Shown piece by piece: positions 11,449 through 24,056 of a stretch of 64,000 nucleotides of DNA. The DNA lies in the NCBI GenBank assembly GCA_013076295.1, contig RQOL01000374.1, forward strand, positions 3,338,743 through 3,402,742, in the 5' to 3' direction. Positions within the stretch are counted from its first letter, which is position 1; the number at the start of each line of letters is the position of its first letter. This stretch comes from Sanderia malayensis. Its lineage: Eukaryota > Cnidaria > Scyphozoa > Semaeostomeae > Pelagiidae. Both the position numbers and the translations under genes were made by a program. The notes below the pieces were generated by a model. The model ran no database searches, was not told the DNA's origin, and saw only the letters and a program-made list of their open reading frames with translations.

Positions 11449-12081
11449 TTAGCTGTTATCCTTGAAGCTATCATCTTCTTCATCTTCTTCATCGAGTTCA
11501 GCAGTTTCCAGAAGAACGATCTTGTCGATTGGACGCTCAAGTAGGGACGATCTTGTTTTCACTTTAACCGATCTGACGTATCCATCGTGACTGCTCTTGT
11601 TGACGTCTACCACACGACCTAGTGGCCACAAACCACGAGGTAAATTTCCATCGACGACTAGTACAATGTCATTGACTCTGAGATTCCTAGTACTCTTTCT
11701 CCAACGCTGCCGTTGTTGCAATGTCGGCAAGTACTCCTTTAGCCATCAACGCCAGAATAAATTAGCGAGGTATTGAACCTGACGCCACCTTCGACGAGCA
11801 TAGTTGTCATCTTTATCAAACATTCTGGGTGGAAGCGTTGGTCCGGATCTGAGTAGAAGTAGATGATTCAGTGTAAGTGCTTCCCAATCATTTGGATCGT
11901 CAGAAACTTTGGTGATGGGTCGGCCGTTTATGATTGCCTCCACTTCACACATCAGCGTAAGTAGAGCTTCACCGTCCAACGTTTGTTCTTTTACGATAGA
12001 ATTCATCACTTTCCTGATTGTACGAATACAATGTTCCCAAACGCGCTGTGGTGGGAACCGGCTGGAGGGTTGAAACTCCAT
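11449..12081 (-). pseudogene. BEL integrase C-terminal part (DUF5641-like)
   Basis: 12081-11746 resumes the integrase after the frameshift (VWEHCIRTIRKVMNSIV, carrying the third catalytic acid). An in-frame TGA at about 11743-11745 follows, preceded by CGT and probably an old CGA. The frame then continues to 11449 with LPTLQQRQRWRK and DIVLVVDGNLPRGLWPLGRV, the conserved C-terminal domain of BEL integrases, ending in an acidic tail. Confidence 0.9.
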
Positions 12082-13994
12082 TTAATTGATTTCTGCAAAA
12101 GAAAATCGTTGATCTGATTTTCGTTCCACGATGAGATGGCTTCCTTCAACTCCTTCTTGCCGCTAACAAAGTTAGTACCGTTGTCGGATGGGATTTCCTC
12201 AGGACAACCTCTTCTTGCAATGAATCTTCTTAATGCACTTAGAAATGATGATGTGTCTAGACTGTGTGCGATTTCGAGGTGTATTGCTCGGACAGACAAA
12301 CAGGTGAAGATTACTCCGTATCTTTTGACCATGCTTCTCGCACGACGTACTTGAAACGGTCCAAAGCAATCAATGCCCACAAATGAGAAAGGTGGTTTTG
12401 ATGGAGTAACGCGATCTTTTGGAAGGTGAGCCATTTTCTGCTCTACAACTGGCGCTTGTCTCTTTCTGCAGCTGAAACAAGTGTTTAGAATTCGTCGTAA
12501 GGTTGATCTGGCCTTGATGATCCAATAGCGTTGTCGAGTTAGAGACAGAACATACTCAAGTCCGGAATGGCCTGAAATTTCATGATAGTAGCTTACTATA
12601 AGCTTCACAACAGGATGATCCTTTGGTAGAATAATTTGATATTTCGCTTCGTCACTGATTGGAGCACGTCCAAGGCGACCTCCGACTCGTAAAAGATCAT
12701 CATCAGACAGGAATGGATCTAACTTCTGAAGTGGACTGTTTTTTCCGACTAGTTTCATTACTTTCTCGTTATTCTTTGTAAGCTTTGACTTACTTCTTGA
12801 TAGCAGATGAATCTCGGATGAAAAACTTTGATACTGTATATACCTTAGAAATTCTCTTTCAGCGTTCTTTATCTCGTCAAATTGTATGCATTTCGGCTCT
12901 TCAAATACAACAGGTTCTCCGAGCTTGCGTTTTTGAGAAGCGACTTTCAGGTTATTTTTATAGCGGATTAGCCAAGCTACTGTCTTCCTCAATTTATTCC
13001 AGGAAGAAAACCTTCGAATGATGTCATCAATTGTCGTACTCTTTTCCTCTTTGGCATCAGTCGCAAATATCTTGGTTGGTTTCTTGACTTCAGGATCATC
13101 GTTTTGAATCTCTCCAATGCTAGTGGGTCGTTCGGGCCAACTCTCCTCCGAGCCCCATAGAAATTTCGGTCCATAGAGCCATCTTTCATTTTCGATAAGC
13201 CTTTTAGCATCAAGACCTCTAGATGCATCATCTGCGGGGTTTGAGTTGGTATCAACATAGTGCCACTGTGAAGGCGAACTCACATTGCGTATTTCAGAGA
13301 TGCGATTGGCTACAAAGGTCTGGAACCTTTTCTCCTCATTCTCGATGTACTTAAGCACGCAAGTGCTATCTGTCCAGAAGTACGACTGGTCGATGCCGAT
13401 ACCGATTTCTTGTCGGATCATAGTATCAAGTCTGGTAGCAACTACTGCGGCTGAGAGTTCCATTCTTGGAATGGTGAGTGATTTGATTGGTGCAAGTCTT
13501 GATTTTGCCATAATGAGGCAGCAATGTACTTCTCCCATTTCGTTTGTGATACGTAAGTAGGAAACTGCACCGTAACCGATTTGCGATGCATCTGAAAAGT
13601 GGTGTAACTGTGATGTAACGATATTTCCGAATCCTTCAGGTTTGAGACAGCGATCGATGGTATAGTTCTCTAAATCTGGTAAGTCATGCAGCCAATTCCT
13701 CCACTGCAATAAATTGCTGTTTGGTATTTCATCGTCCCAGCTCAACTTTAAACGACAAAGATCTTGCAGAATTGCCTTTGCTGGTAGTATGAATGGTGAT
13801 GCGAAGCCTAGCGGGTCGTAGATAGAGCTGACGGTTGACAGAATGCCTCTGCGCGAGGGCTTCGTGTCCTTGATGGCAATCTTGAAACCAAAACTGTCAC
13901 TAGTGACGTTCCACTGAACTCCAAGAGCTCGCTCTAATGTCGTATCTTCAAAATCTAGATTCTTTACGGCTGGGGCTCTTTCTGACTCTGGCAC
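12045..13994 (-). pseudogene. BEL RNase H and integrase core
   Basis: Continues the RT frame after the stop at 13995. The Peptidase_A17/RNase H region shows HHFSDASQIGYGAVSYL, IPRMELSAAVVATRL and YFWTDSTCVLKYI, the acidic residues of RNase H. The integrase follows, with an HHCC zinc domain (YYHEISGHSGLEYVL ... CFSCRKRQ) and catalytic Asp residues in FVGIDCFGPF and SDNGTNF. A frameshift near 12045-12070 separates the last catalytic Glu segment. About 650 residues. Confidence 0.92.
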
Positions 13995-14404
13995 TTATTC
14001 TAATACCTTTATGGCGTTTGACGTCCACTTTGTTATACAAAATCCACCTCTGGATAGTAGCTGTCGAAGCTCTGTTTGAAGTTTTACCGCTTGCTGTTCT
14101 GATTCAACTGATTTTAGGCAGTCATCTACGTAAAGGTTCTTCTTCACGGTTTCCACGGTAACTGGATCGAAGTCATCTTTGTTATCCTCTGCTGGCTGTA
14201 GCAAGGCAAAGGAAGCACAACTAGGAGAAGAAGTTGCACCAAATAGGTGAACTAACATTTGGTATTCTCTCGGCTTGGACTGTAAATCTCCATCTGACCA
14301 CCACAAGAACTGAAGGCAATTCGCATCTTCAACTGGAACTTTCACTTGCAAAAACATTCCTTCGATATCTGCCATAACGGCCACGGGTCCAACACGAAAT
14401 CTCG
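13995..14404 (-). pseudogene. BEL reverse transcriptase core
   Basis: Contains the BEL RT palm motifs VMADIEGMFLQVKV (first Asp) and LYVDDCLKS (YVDD catalytic box). It is separated from gag-pro by a one-base frameshift at about 14405-14412. It ends at an in-frame TAA (13995-13997), after which the same frame continues, so this is a nonsense mutation and not a natural end. Confidence 0.9.
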
Positions 14405-17388
14405 TTAGTACCCAAATAGAGTATTAGTCAAATCCGGCCCCTGTGAGAGCTGGCTATTCAAGGAGATATCTTGATATCTTGCCGAACAATCAAATGCGAC
14501 ACGGGTTTTCTCCGGCTTCTTAGGATGAAATACTGGGTGGTGAGGCAAGAACCATTTCCTTTTACTGTCATTCTTGTCTGGAGGGACCTCTCTTGCATAT
14601 CCTTTTTCCAATAGATTATAGATGAATGCCTTGTATTTATCCAGCAGAACTGGGTCTCTCTGTAATCTACCTTTCAAATGTTGTAGACGATATTCCGCCA
14701 TAGACCGGTTATTAGGCAGATCAGGACATCCGACTTTCCACGGAAGACTTATTTCATAATGACCATCCTTCAATTGAATAGAGGACTTCATGTTATCTAG
14801 AGTTCTTTTATCCTCTTGTGACATGGCAGCCTTTGAATTATAGGATGAGTCATTGAAATCCAATTCACAGTACTTCTTGAATTGCATGCTCAAATCTACA
14901 TCAGTTTTGATCAGATTTGCTGTGTGGTGCGAGTCTCCAGATCTCATCAATGGGCCATTGATTACCCATCCAAGAACTGTTCTTGTTGCATATGGTTCTC
15001 CTGGTTTACCTGATTTTACTTCTCTGGGTTCGAGTGCTCTAGGTACATTACTGCCGATAAGGAGTCCTACATGAGCATCGATGTCTGCCAAGTTGATTTC
15101 TTGTAGATGTGGAAATTTACATAGATCAAGGTTGTTTGCTCGGTTTTCCATCGTTGCAGGCAGTTGAGGAGTAGAAAATACAAAAGGTAGATCAATAATG
15201 TTATTTTCATCAAGATCACTAACTTGTAAACTCAAAACAGATGTTTTAGTCTGATTACTTTCAATGCCTAGAGTAGTTAGAGACAACGTAGTTTCTCTTC
15301 CAGTTGCGTGAAGCTGGTCCATAAGCTCCTTTGTGCAGAAGGTGGTATTTGAGCCACTGTCCAAGAAGGCATAGGTTTCTACAACAGTAGCATGATCTGG
15401 CACCTTGACCTTTACAGGTACTATTGCTAAACTTGTTAGAGCTTTCTGTGTATTCTGGTTCTCTCTGATCTTGATATAGCCACCCTGTCCACTTACTTCA
15501 TTGTTTTCATTACATCTTGTAACTTCTTCTTTCTCAGGTGGTTTTACGTTGACCCTTTCATCCTGCAAAGGGTGTAGAAAGGTAGAATGCTTTAACTTGC
15601 AGCCATCAACTTTGCAGAAACGTTCTTTAGGACATTCTCTTGAGATATGACCAGGTGTTAAACAATTATTGCAAAGTCCCTTTGATTTTGTGACTTTCAA
15701 GCGTTCTTCTACTGACTTGCTTCTGAATTCATTACACCTTGAAAGCCAATGGTTATTCTTACACAAAGGACATTGAGGTAGATTGCGTGATGTTTGATAA
15801 TTCTTTGAATCTCCAGAAATACCAAATGCTGCTGCTCTTCCTGGAGCTCTCAGAGGACTGTTAGCAGATTTTTGCGGTTTTCCTTGATACTGTTTTGGAG
15901 GTAGTATGTCCCCAAATATTGGATGTGAGGCAGATCTTGCTCTTTTCTCAACAAATGTTGCTACATCTTCAATGGTGATTTCTCGCTGCTTGTTCTCTGA
16001 TATATCATCGGCAATGTCACGCCATTTACGCTTCATTTCAAAGTGTAAACGCTCTATAATCTTCTTCAGTAAATCTGGATTATTTATCCGATTGAGGTAT
16101 CCGATTTCTTTCAGCGTATTTTTGCAGCTTGTCAGGAGAATAGAAAACTTGCGAAGTTCTTCGGCCCTTTCAGCTCGTATAGGAGGACCTGATATTATTC
16201 TGTCGATGTAAGCACTTGCTATTCTGTATTCTTTCCCATATCGCTCTTTCAACAGCCTTCGTGCCTCATGATAGCCTTCATTGTGATTCATTGATAAACA
16301 ACTGCTCATTAATTCTCGAACATCTCCACTTGTAGATTGTATTAGATAATAAAGCCTAGCGCTACAGTTGTCAGTTCTTGCTTCAATCAAATTCTCAAAG
16401 GATCTGATGAAGTTGCAATATTCAATGGGATCACCGCCAAAGGTAGGTAGCTCGGGTTGTGGAAGCATCAATGCCAAGGTGTGTCGTTGCTGTTGAATCA
16501 ATAGATTTTCCATTTCTTGCATGAAGGGTGCCGACTGTGTAAGCTGAATTGGTTCCTGATGATTATTGTTGCACCACTCTTTTGCCTCTGGGTTTAATTT
16601 TTTATCAGGACTTGTTGATTGAATTTTTTCAGGAATATTTGATGGACTATTATTATTTTCTCTGATCTTTTCAACCCATGCTGATACACGTGATGCTGAT
16701 TTCACTGATGAACTGTCATGTATGGAAATTCCTTCAGCCTCGGCTAGTGCCCTTTCTTCAGCTTGGGCCTTTGCTAACTCAGTTTCGAGTTTCAACTGCT
16801 CCTTTTTCTGTTGAAGCTTTAATTCTTCTTGTTGCAAAATTTGTAGCCTTTTTAATGCATTTGCTTCTGCTTGAAATTTGGCTTCTCTGGCTGAAGCCCT
16901 GGCTCTTGCACTTGATATTGAACTACAGGTAGCAATTGACGTTCTTGTTCCAGCATTGCTAATTGAATCTGATGGATCTTCTGCAGGGATTAAACCTTCA
17001 TCTACCTTTTCCTTTGAAAGAAGATTCTGTCTTTGCAAAAGCGCAGAAGTAAGATTTTTTACCTTAATCTCTTCAAAATTAAAGTAATCAAAGGACTCTT
17101 GAATTTCTTCTGTTTCGGCTTCACTTATGGTCTTATGATAGTGCGCATGAGCGTTTTTCAGTCTTTCAAGCGCGAATTCGAGTTCAGATATTTTCTCAGT
17201 TATTTCATTAGAATTCTCGAATTTATCGAAAATATTTTCTATTTCATTTCGTATACAGGTTAGATTTCGTTTTGCAATACTTCGATTTTGTTTTAGGCCT
17301 GCATGGATGTTTTTGATAACGTTGGAGGACCTTCTGACAAGACCCCCGTGATTTCATTGACAAACTCGACTTCTAAATTTCTTGCCAT
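14405..17388 (-). pseudogene. BEL gag-protease and start of reverse transcriptase
   Basis: The likely start ATG is at 17388. A frameshift at the G-run near 17343-17347 separates it from the long frame. That frame stays open from about 17345 to 14405 with ~980 codons. Parts in order: a coiled-coil, Ala/Glu-rich region; the DUF1759-type gag domain (YCNFIRSFENLIEARTDN); two zinc knuckles (CPLCKNNHWLSRC and CNNCLTPGHISREC); and a retropepsin-like aspartic protease (AFLDSGSNTTFC). Then comes the region leading into RT, which stops at 14405 where loss of one base breaks the frame. Gag assembles particles, protease matures them. The order is that of BEL/Pao Pol proteins. Confidence 0.9.
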
Positions 17389-17443
17389 AGTTTATTTATA
17401 AATCTTTGATAATTCATAATAACAGGAACAAATCAAAATTTTA

Positions 17444-18003
17444 TGTAGACTTCAACTGGACAACTTGGAATTTAATCGAACGCAGAAAGATTTGAGGATA
17501 GAATAACTCGTCGGGTTTGGATTTTCTGACTACTTGTTATCCCTTTATCTGTATCTTTTCTCGATCTGATTAATTTTAAGTCTGAATTTTCTGTTCTGAA
17601 TGTTCTTAATTTTAATCTGTATTTTCTGGTTTGACTAAAAATTAAAATAAGAAATACTCTAAATAAAACAAACTTAAAATGTAAACAAAGTATCGAATAT
17701 CGAGCATCCAGTTAATCGAGAAATTGAATTTACTAAATAAATCAAATTCAAATCAAATAAAAACAAAACTTACTTTGGTTTCCCAGTTGCCAGTTCAGGT
17801 AGAGATAGTTTAATATTTCGTCTTTCCATTCGTTTTGGTAGAAATATAAATTCTTTTAGGTTCGTTGTTCGTTAGAATTCGTGATCAAGTTTTCGAAAGG
17901 TTGACAGAAATTCGAATCGAAGAGAGTGGCCGAAAAGCGGAAGAACGCCCAAACTGACAACCGGAAACGGTGTCCGATTACACGTTAGCGTACAAAGCTA
18001 ACA
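17444..18003 (-). repeat. BEL 5' LTR
   Basis: 560 bases, TG...CA ends; the copy from which transcription would start on the minus strand. Followed directly (18004-18008) by the target duplication ATGCC. Confidence 0.95.
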
Positions 18004-18239
18004 ATGCCTATGGAATGGAGATGAAGTACTGCTTCTAGGAGTGAAACTACCAAATGACCACGCTGTTTGCAAGATGTGAACCTCGTGGAAGAGAGGTGTA
18101 CATCGGTGTCACTATACGATGTGAGAATTAATTTTGTGACTCTTTCATTCACCACTCCAAATGCATGTCGAACTGCAACATGACGGGTTAATGTCAGGTC
18201 AGGTCACTCCCGTGGCCGGTTGGCCGCTTCCCTGAGACA

Positions 18240-19700
18240 TTCCACCATGCTCCTCTTAGATGTCTGACAGCCACGATCTTCTCAGTCATCCTATCCCTCA
18301 ACTTCCTTCAACATCCCTCAACACATCCATGGATGATGTCGAATGCAGGATTGCCCATCTTCCTAGTGACGTGACCAAACCATTGCAATTTTCTTCTCCT
18401 TGCCGTCTCCAAGAGAGGCTCGAGGGTGCCAAATTCGGTAATGGTCCTCCTTTGGATTTCAATATTGGTGACTTTCGGCTTCCACGTGACTCCAAGTATT
18501 CTTCTCAAGCAGCGAAGCTCAAAAGCAGATATACGCTTTGCCAGTGTTTTGTTGTGAGTTGTGTTTCACATCCATACAAGGCAATTGAAGTGATTAGAGA
18601 TTTCATCAGGCTAATCTTAACTGCGGTTGATATTCCACTCAAGCTCCAGATTCTGTACAGCTTAGCAAGTTGGTTGGTAGCCATTGCTAGTCTTTCCTTT
18701 ATCTCAGTCTCTGACATAACACTCTCAAGTAATGTAGAGCCAAGGTACTTAAAGCTTTGCACTTCCTCCAGTTCAGCATCTCCAACTTTAACCCGAACAT
18801 TCTCTCTATCTCCTGTTCTCAATGTGACCATGGTCTCGCTTCTTTCCGCACTTATCTCCATACCGTACTTCCTCGAAACTGTGTCCAGCCACGAGGAGAG
18901 CTCAGCAAGCTCTTCTTTAGATCCTGTGATTATATCATCCACGAATCTGAGGCTAGTTGACCGTCTCTGCGTAGTTTTCTAGTGCCTCCATCATGATTTA
19001 ATCTAGGAAAAAATTAAACAAGCAAGGGGACAAGATACGACCCTGGCACACCCCAACTGTAGTCTGGAACCACTCCAAATTGCTGTTGCTCGTCAGCACT
19101 GCGTTGCTGTTGTTTTTGTAGAGTGATTCATTATTGTCACCAATCCTGTGCCCATATTGTGCTTTTTCATTTTCAACCACAATGCTTCCCTCCACACCAT
19201 GAAGAACGCTTTCTTGAAGTCAATGAAGTTGTTGTGTAGCTCCAATTAGTTGTTACAATATTTCTCTCCCAGATTCTCAAATTCGCAATTTGCTCAACAG
19301 TGCTCCGTTCTTTCCTACATCCCACTTGTTCCTCTGCTCTTGCCTTCAGTTGGTTAATTATGACTTTCAGAAATACCTTGCTTGCATGGCTTATGAGATT
19401 AATTGTCCTATAGTTTGTGCATTTCTTCAGATCAAGTGCGATAATCAATGATTGTGTCCATTGCTTCGGGCAATCACCACTTTGCCATACCAAACTACAG
19501 ATCTTGTGTAAAATTTCAGTTGTGTAGACACCGCCGTGTTTCAAAAGTTATGATGGTATGTTGTCCAATCCAGGTGCTTTTCCCTTTTTCAAGGACAGCA
19601 CAGCTTCTTCAATCTCACTCATTGTAATATCAGGTTCCTCACTGCTTAAGAGCATGAGAATATGATATTCTTTGGAAGCAGCAGAAAAGGAAACTCTTTT
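18240..19700 (-). pseudogene. Non-LTR (LINE) reverse transcriptase remnant
   Basis: Minus-strand pieces in order: EAVLSLKKGKAPGLDNIPS (19600-19548), LHKICSLVWQSGDCPKQW and YRTINLISHASKVF (19544-19173), a segment ending GVCQGRILSPCLFNFFL (about 19060-18998), then MDDIITGSKEELAELSSWLD, SFKYLGSTLLE and TSIALYGCETQ (18942-18505). It ends with RRILGVTWKPKVTN and RRKLQWFGHVTRK (18508-18308). These are the standard RT blocks and thumb/C-terminal signature of LINEs. The catalytic ADD box reads MDD at the start of the third piece. Frames shift several times and the endonuclease is missing. The clade is not determined. Confidence 0.85.
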
Positions 19701-19716
19701 AAAAGCTTTTGCAGCA

Positions 19717-21362
19717 CAATAGACCCCTTTCACATTGACGTCACAGAGTGTTTGAAACTGAGACACTGATGTAACTGTGTTGTGCCCTTTTTTGGCCTAT
19801 TGTTTTTGTATGGAACTTTGAGAAAGCTGAGGTCAATGATATAATACAACTCCTTATTTCATCGATTTAATTTCCTTGTCACCAATTTCAATGGATGTCC
19901 ATAAATCTTTCATACCTAAACAAGAGGACGTTTGTTGCTTGGAAGATCTTTGTTAGCTGAAAGTAAGATAATCAAAAATCTTTCAACGTGACCAGAAGAA
20001 ATGGGCCCAAGCTTTACCCGAACATCGATAAACAAACCAACTTTTAGTCTCATCAGAACAAGAGTGAACCCTTAAAATCGCGAGAGGACTTGGTTAGAGG
20101 ATTTTCGAAGCAATAAGAAGATTTGCTGGCACGCCAATGTTGGGCTTGGTGGACTGAAGGTTCAAAGTATGCAATTGTTTTCCTGCCAGTAATGTTAGAG
20201 AATTGCGAAGCCAGAGTAAAACGTTTTTGTGGGATTATCTGACTTTAACTTTCTAATTGAACAAATAGATGCTCTGACGTTTGTTAGCTACAACTGTAGC
20301 TGCTGCATTCGATTTTTGTTAATAAGCTAATTTTGACTGATATGTTGGCAATTTCAAATTGGAAATCTTCACTTGTTGCAAAAGAAAACAGGTGCATTAT
20401 ATCATTTGCCAACTTGCCAGACTCAATTGGAAGATGGGTAGGAGAGTTGGTATCAAGGTCGATTTGCATTGAAACAGTAAAGACCATCACTATTCCAATG
20501 GATAGTTATTACCAAGATCCATCTCGTCACTGAAACTTGGGAATTGTTCAGATGTACCCAGGAATGAGTAGGGAAACATTTCAAAAGGGCCTGCTGGAAA
20601 CTTTTGTTCTTTGCTTTTAGTTGTTGTTGAAGGGACAGTATCACACTATTAGCTTGTAGATTTAAAGAACGTACAGCACCAGGAAGAACATGGCAGTGAT
20701 TTAGGTTTACATACATTATTTATTTCATAATGTATATTATCTATATGGCAGCTTTCGCTGATGTGAAAGTGTTAGCAATTAACTTGATAAAATAGTTAAT
20801 TTTTATTAATGTAATAAAGTAGTTTTAGTTTACATTAACATTGTTTTTGTTTCTTAAATTTATAAACAGATAAAATTTGAGTCAGTATATATGATAATGG
20901 TGGGGTGGTTGTTTAACCAAAGGAGATAATGTCTAACATTTTGTTTTATGTGAGCTGGTGTAAAATATTTTCCATATAGATAGATTGGGTTGTTGACTCG
21001 AAAACTGCCCATGCCATCCACTCTTAGTCAAAGTGCACAAACAATGTTTTCGAAATTTGACTACGAAAGATTGAAGAAATTTAGGCCAGTGCATGTCCCA
21101 TTGCCATAAAGGTAGCCTTAATACGCAATAGCCGCACATTGACGTCCCCAAGCTGGTTTTTATCCTTCGCAATATCTTTGATTATTTCAGATAGGTTTTC
21201 GCTACCGATTTTAACTTATTTTCTTATTATAAAGTACTTTAATCGCAATGATAACAGAGGTTTGCAGTGGAGAAGCATCGGGGAAAAAATGACATTACAT
21301 TGGTTGCCTCATTTTCACGTTTGTGACATATGGTGTAACGTCAATGTGAAAGGGGTCTATTG
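19717..21362. mobile_element. 1.6-kb non-autonomous TIR element
   Basis: Left end CAATAGACCCCTTTCACATT at 19717 and right end matching inverted at 21338-21362 (about 25 bp, with GACGT following). The ends can also be read as TA duplications around GACCCC...GGGGTC, as in Tc1/mariner-like elements. The internal sequence contains only short unrelated frames. The element sits at the upstream edge of the LINE remnant. Confidence 0.65.
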
Positions 21363-23659
21363 GTGCCTTTAAATGTTGCTTCATTGTTATTGGCATTTTG
21401 CCCAGTATTTGTAGCTTCCGAAATTTTGTTTTCTTTTTTGGCTATGAGACTTGAGCCTCGCTGCAGTAATGTGGTGTTGGCTTGAAGACAACTGTCAATT
21501 TTTGCTAATGACAGCAAATTGTATCGGCAAAAGATCGATGCATTATTTACTTTTCCCAAAAATTCAGCTGTTCCCAATACTTTGCCATAATAAATTTCCA
21601 TTGGGAAATTCTTTGCAACTTGCTTTGTCTCTCTTTTGTTGCCTTTGGCATGGTGCTTCAGCTTCTCTATTTATTTTCCATATTAACATGCTGTTCTTTG
21701 CATTTCATGCTTTGACATCCTATCTGATGTGAAATGCGAGTTAAAAATGGTACATACCATTCATCCCTTTTAGAGTTCTGTGTACAGCTGCATTAACTGA
21801 CTTCAAGATATATAATATCATCTTCACCTGAGGTAACACAGAATAAAAAGTTTCTTTTTCTGAACTTGAGGTGCTTCTGCTCCCAAAACTTTTAGCTGCA
21901 TTATGCAGCTGTCTGCTGACATCACTTTCACGGAGTTGGATGAGAAAGAGCCAACATTTTCATAAGAGGCAGGCAAAAGCTGATCACCACACCACACTGT
22001 GATTCATGCTGATCATCTATTGCATCACAAGTTGGTCCATGTGCACCATTATTTGTTCGGTAATGAGGCAGTAAGCACTCAGTACATCTGGACACTGAGC
22101 ATCTGCAAAATAATTTATATTTTCCTGAGAAAGCAAGAAGATTTTATGATCAGACTAAAAATATCCATTTGGGCAACGATTTGGATGATAATACCAAGTG
22201 TTATAGGTTGTAGTTTGGTTCTTCTTTTAAATTGAAGAAGGAAACTGTACCAGCTACCAATAAATCAACACTTATCATTTAAGAAAATAGTTCAATTTTT
22301 CTAAGGAGAAGGGACATCCTTAAAATACACAGGTTGGAATATGGCAGAATCGTTGATGCACAAATAAATATGAACCAATCCAATTTGTTGCCTTTCATGT
22401 CAACAATAAGGTAATTATAGGTTTTCTTGGGTTCACTTCTGATAAGGTCTTTTTTTTCATTTTTTTACTTCTTTCATTTAAGAAGTATTAAAAAAGAAAC
22501 TTCTTAAAATTTCTTGAAAGAAACTGCCAGCAGAGCAGCCCTTTTACCCACAATCCAATTACCATTTCACAAAAACTCCATAAAGCAAGGAATAATGAAT
22601 TTTCCCGAATTTACAACATTTTGATTTATTTATTTTAAATATGAACACTGTTAAAAAATCATTGGTCCTATGTATTTATTAAACAAACACGCACTAACTG
22701 ACGATCCATTATTTCTACTTTAATATATGCTTTTTCGAACATGCAAATACCTTGTATGTTGTTTTCATTTCATTTTCGTATGTAATGTTATTGAATATTG
22801 CATTGAAAAACAGTTATCTATACTGCTGCACTTCGGTGCTTAGGCTTCATTGCAAAAAACAGTTTACTCTGTCAAAAAGTGTCTATAAATTAATATTTAT
22901 GCAGCATTTCAAGATTTGATGCAAATAATCATACTGCTGTAAAGAAAAAGCCTAAGTGTAACTCTGGCCTTAACCCTAACCCAAAGTCTGACCCTAGTCC
23001 TAACCGTAATACTAAGCTTAAGCCCAAGCCTTACTTTTACCTTGACCCTAAATAATCTTAACAAGGCAATCTTAACAACAACAAAATAAAAAAAAATATT
23101 TGAATCATCTACCTCAACATCAACAGCAACTTCATCTCCCACCTTGATGTCAACCCAAACTCTAGCCAGCCAATCCTTGTGGTTACTAAGAATTTAGTGA
23201 AAATAAACTGTGTAATTCCTCGTTGGTTTAATACATAACAAAAGATTGATTTTCATCATCATCGTCAAATGGTGATGTAATAAATGAGCCTAGCAGAAAT
23301 ATACAGCAATACATTCTTTCAAATTTCCTTTTTGTAAAATCATGTTGTTTATAAAGCTTTTTGTTAATAGTTCACTTTCGTTTCATTGTAGAGCCTAATA
23401 GCCCTGGGTCAAATTATGCAGTACCATTGCTGTATATGATTTGTTGACATTAATCATATTTCACTTCAAATTGGCTTTTGCATTTCAGATTCACATTTTT
23501 AAATAAAGACCATAGAAAATCCACTGCTCACTAGGAGAAGGAGGCACGTCTGTGTATCGATTAAGTATAATTTAGATACTCAATTGAGCACTGCCCTAGA
23601 GTAAATGTTAAGAACAAATGTCACAGTTAAGAACAAATCCTTCAAGAAAATTGCAAATC
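21363..23659. other. Unassigned spacer
   Basis: About 2.3 kb, AT-rich, no recognised gene or element apart from the telomere-like tract at 22968-23052. Confidence 0.4.
22968..23052 (+). repeat. Degenerate telomere-like tract
   Basis: A run of CTTAACCCTAACCC followed by diverged TGACCC, CTAACC and TAAGCCC hexamer-like units. It looks like an old interstitial (TAACCC)n array. Confidence 0.55.
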
Positions 23660-23908
23660 AAACGATACTTACCAGAATGGGAAGTTGAAGTTTGATTATG
23701 ATTCTATGAGTCATCAGCCAGGAGTGAAGGAGTTGGAGGAGAGAGCACAGCGCATGCGCCAGCCAGACTTAGAAGGTGAAGTATTGATGCAATGCTGGAG
23801 TGAAGGAGTTCGGGCGGGACTGGGTGGGCGTCCAACTCCTTCACTCCTGGCTGATGACTCATAGAATCATAATCAAACTTCAACTTCCCATTCTGGTAAG
23901 TATCGTTT
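23660..23908. repeat. 77-bp perfect inverted repeat at the DIRS 3' end
   Basis: 23660-23736 is the exact reverse complement of 23832-23908, with 95 bases between them that contain GCGCATGCGCCAGCCAG. The arms carry GATTCTATGAGTCATCAGCC, related to the element's 5' end. This is the internal complementary region next to the right terminal repeat, proposed in DIRS elements to template circular replication intermediates. Confidence 0.9.
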
Positions 23909-24056
23909 AATTTACAATTCTATTTCGTCATCAGCCTACCTCGTTACGTAGTTGTACGAGATTTTAGAGCAAGCATTGTAGCAAACTTCAAATAAATATA
24001 GGAAAAAGGAATCAATTGTAAAACAAGACCAGTACAATTTTTCATATAGTCTATTA

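Larger units (their letters stand above)
10790..18008 (-). mobile_element. Full-length degenerate BEL/Pao LTR retrotransposon
   Basis: Two 560-bp LTRs (10795-11354 and 17444-18003) enclose gag-pro-RT-RH-integrase remnants on the minus strand. The unit is flanked by ATGCC at 10790-10794 and 18004-18008. In sense orientation the LTR begins TGTTAGC and ends TCTACA. A purine-rich AAGGGGCCGGAA abuts the 3' LTR (11355-11370) as the polypurine tract. No clear TGG-type primer binding site was found next to the 5' LTR. By eye the LTRs differ at about 11 of 560 positions, so the insertion is not very recent, and the coding region has several disabling changes. Confidence 0.95.

Noticed and set aside
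12136..13560. Plus-strand frames across the BEL integrase and RNase H
   Set aside because: Antisense shadows of the well-supported minus-strand protein.
20284..20716. Overlapping 66-87 codon frames inside the 19717-21362 element
   Set aside because: Frames overlap on both strands without recognisable domains.
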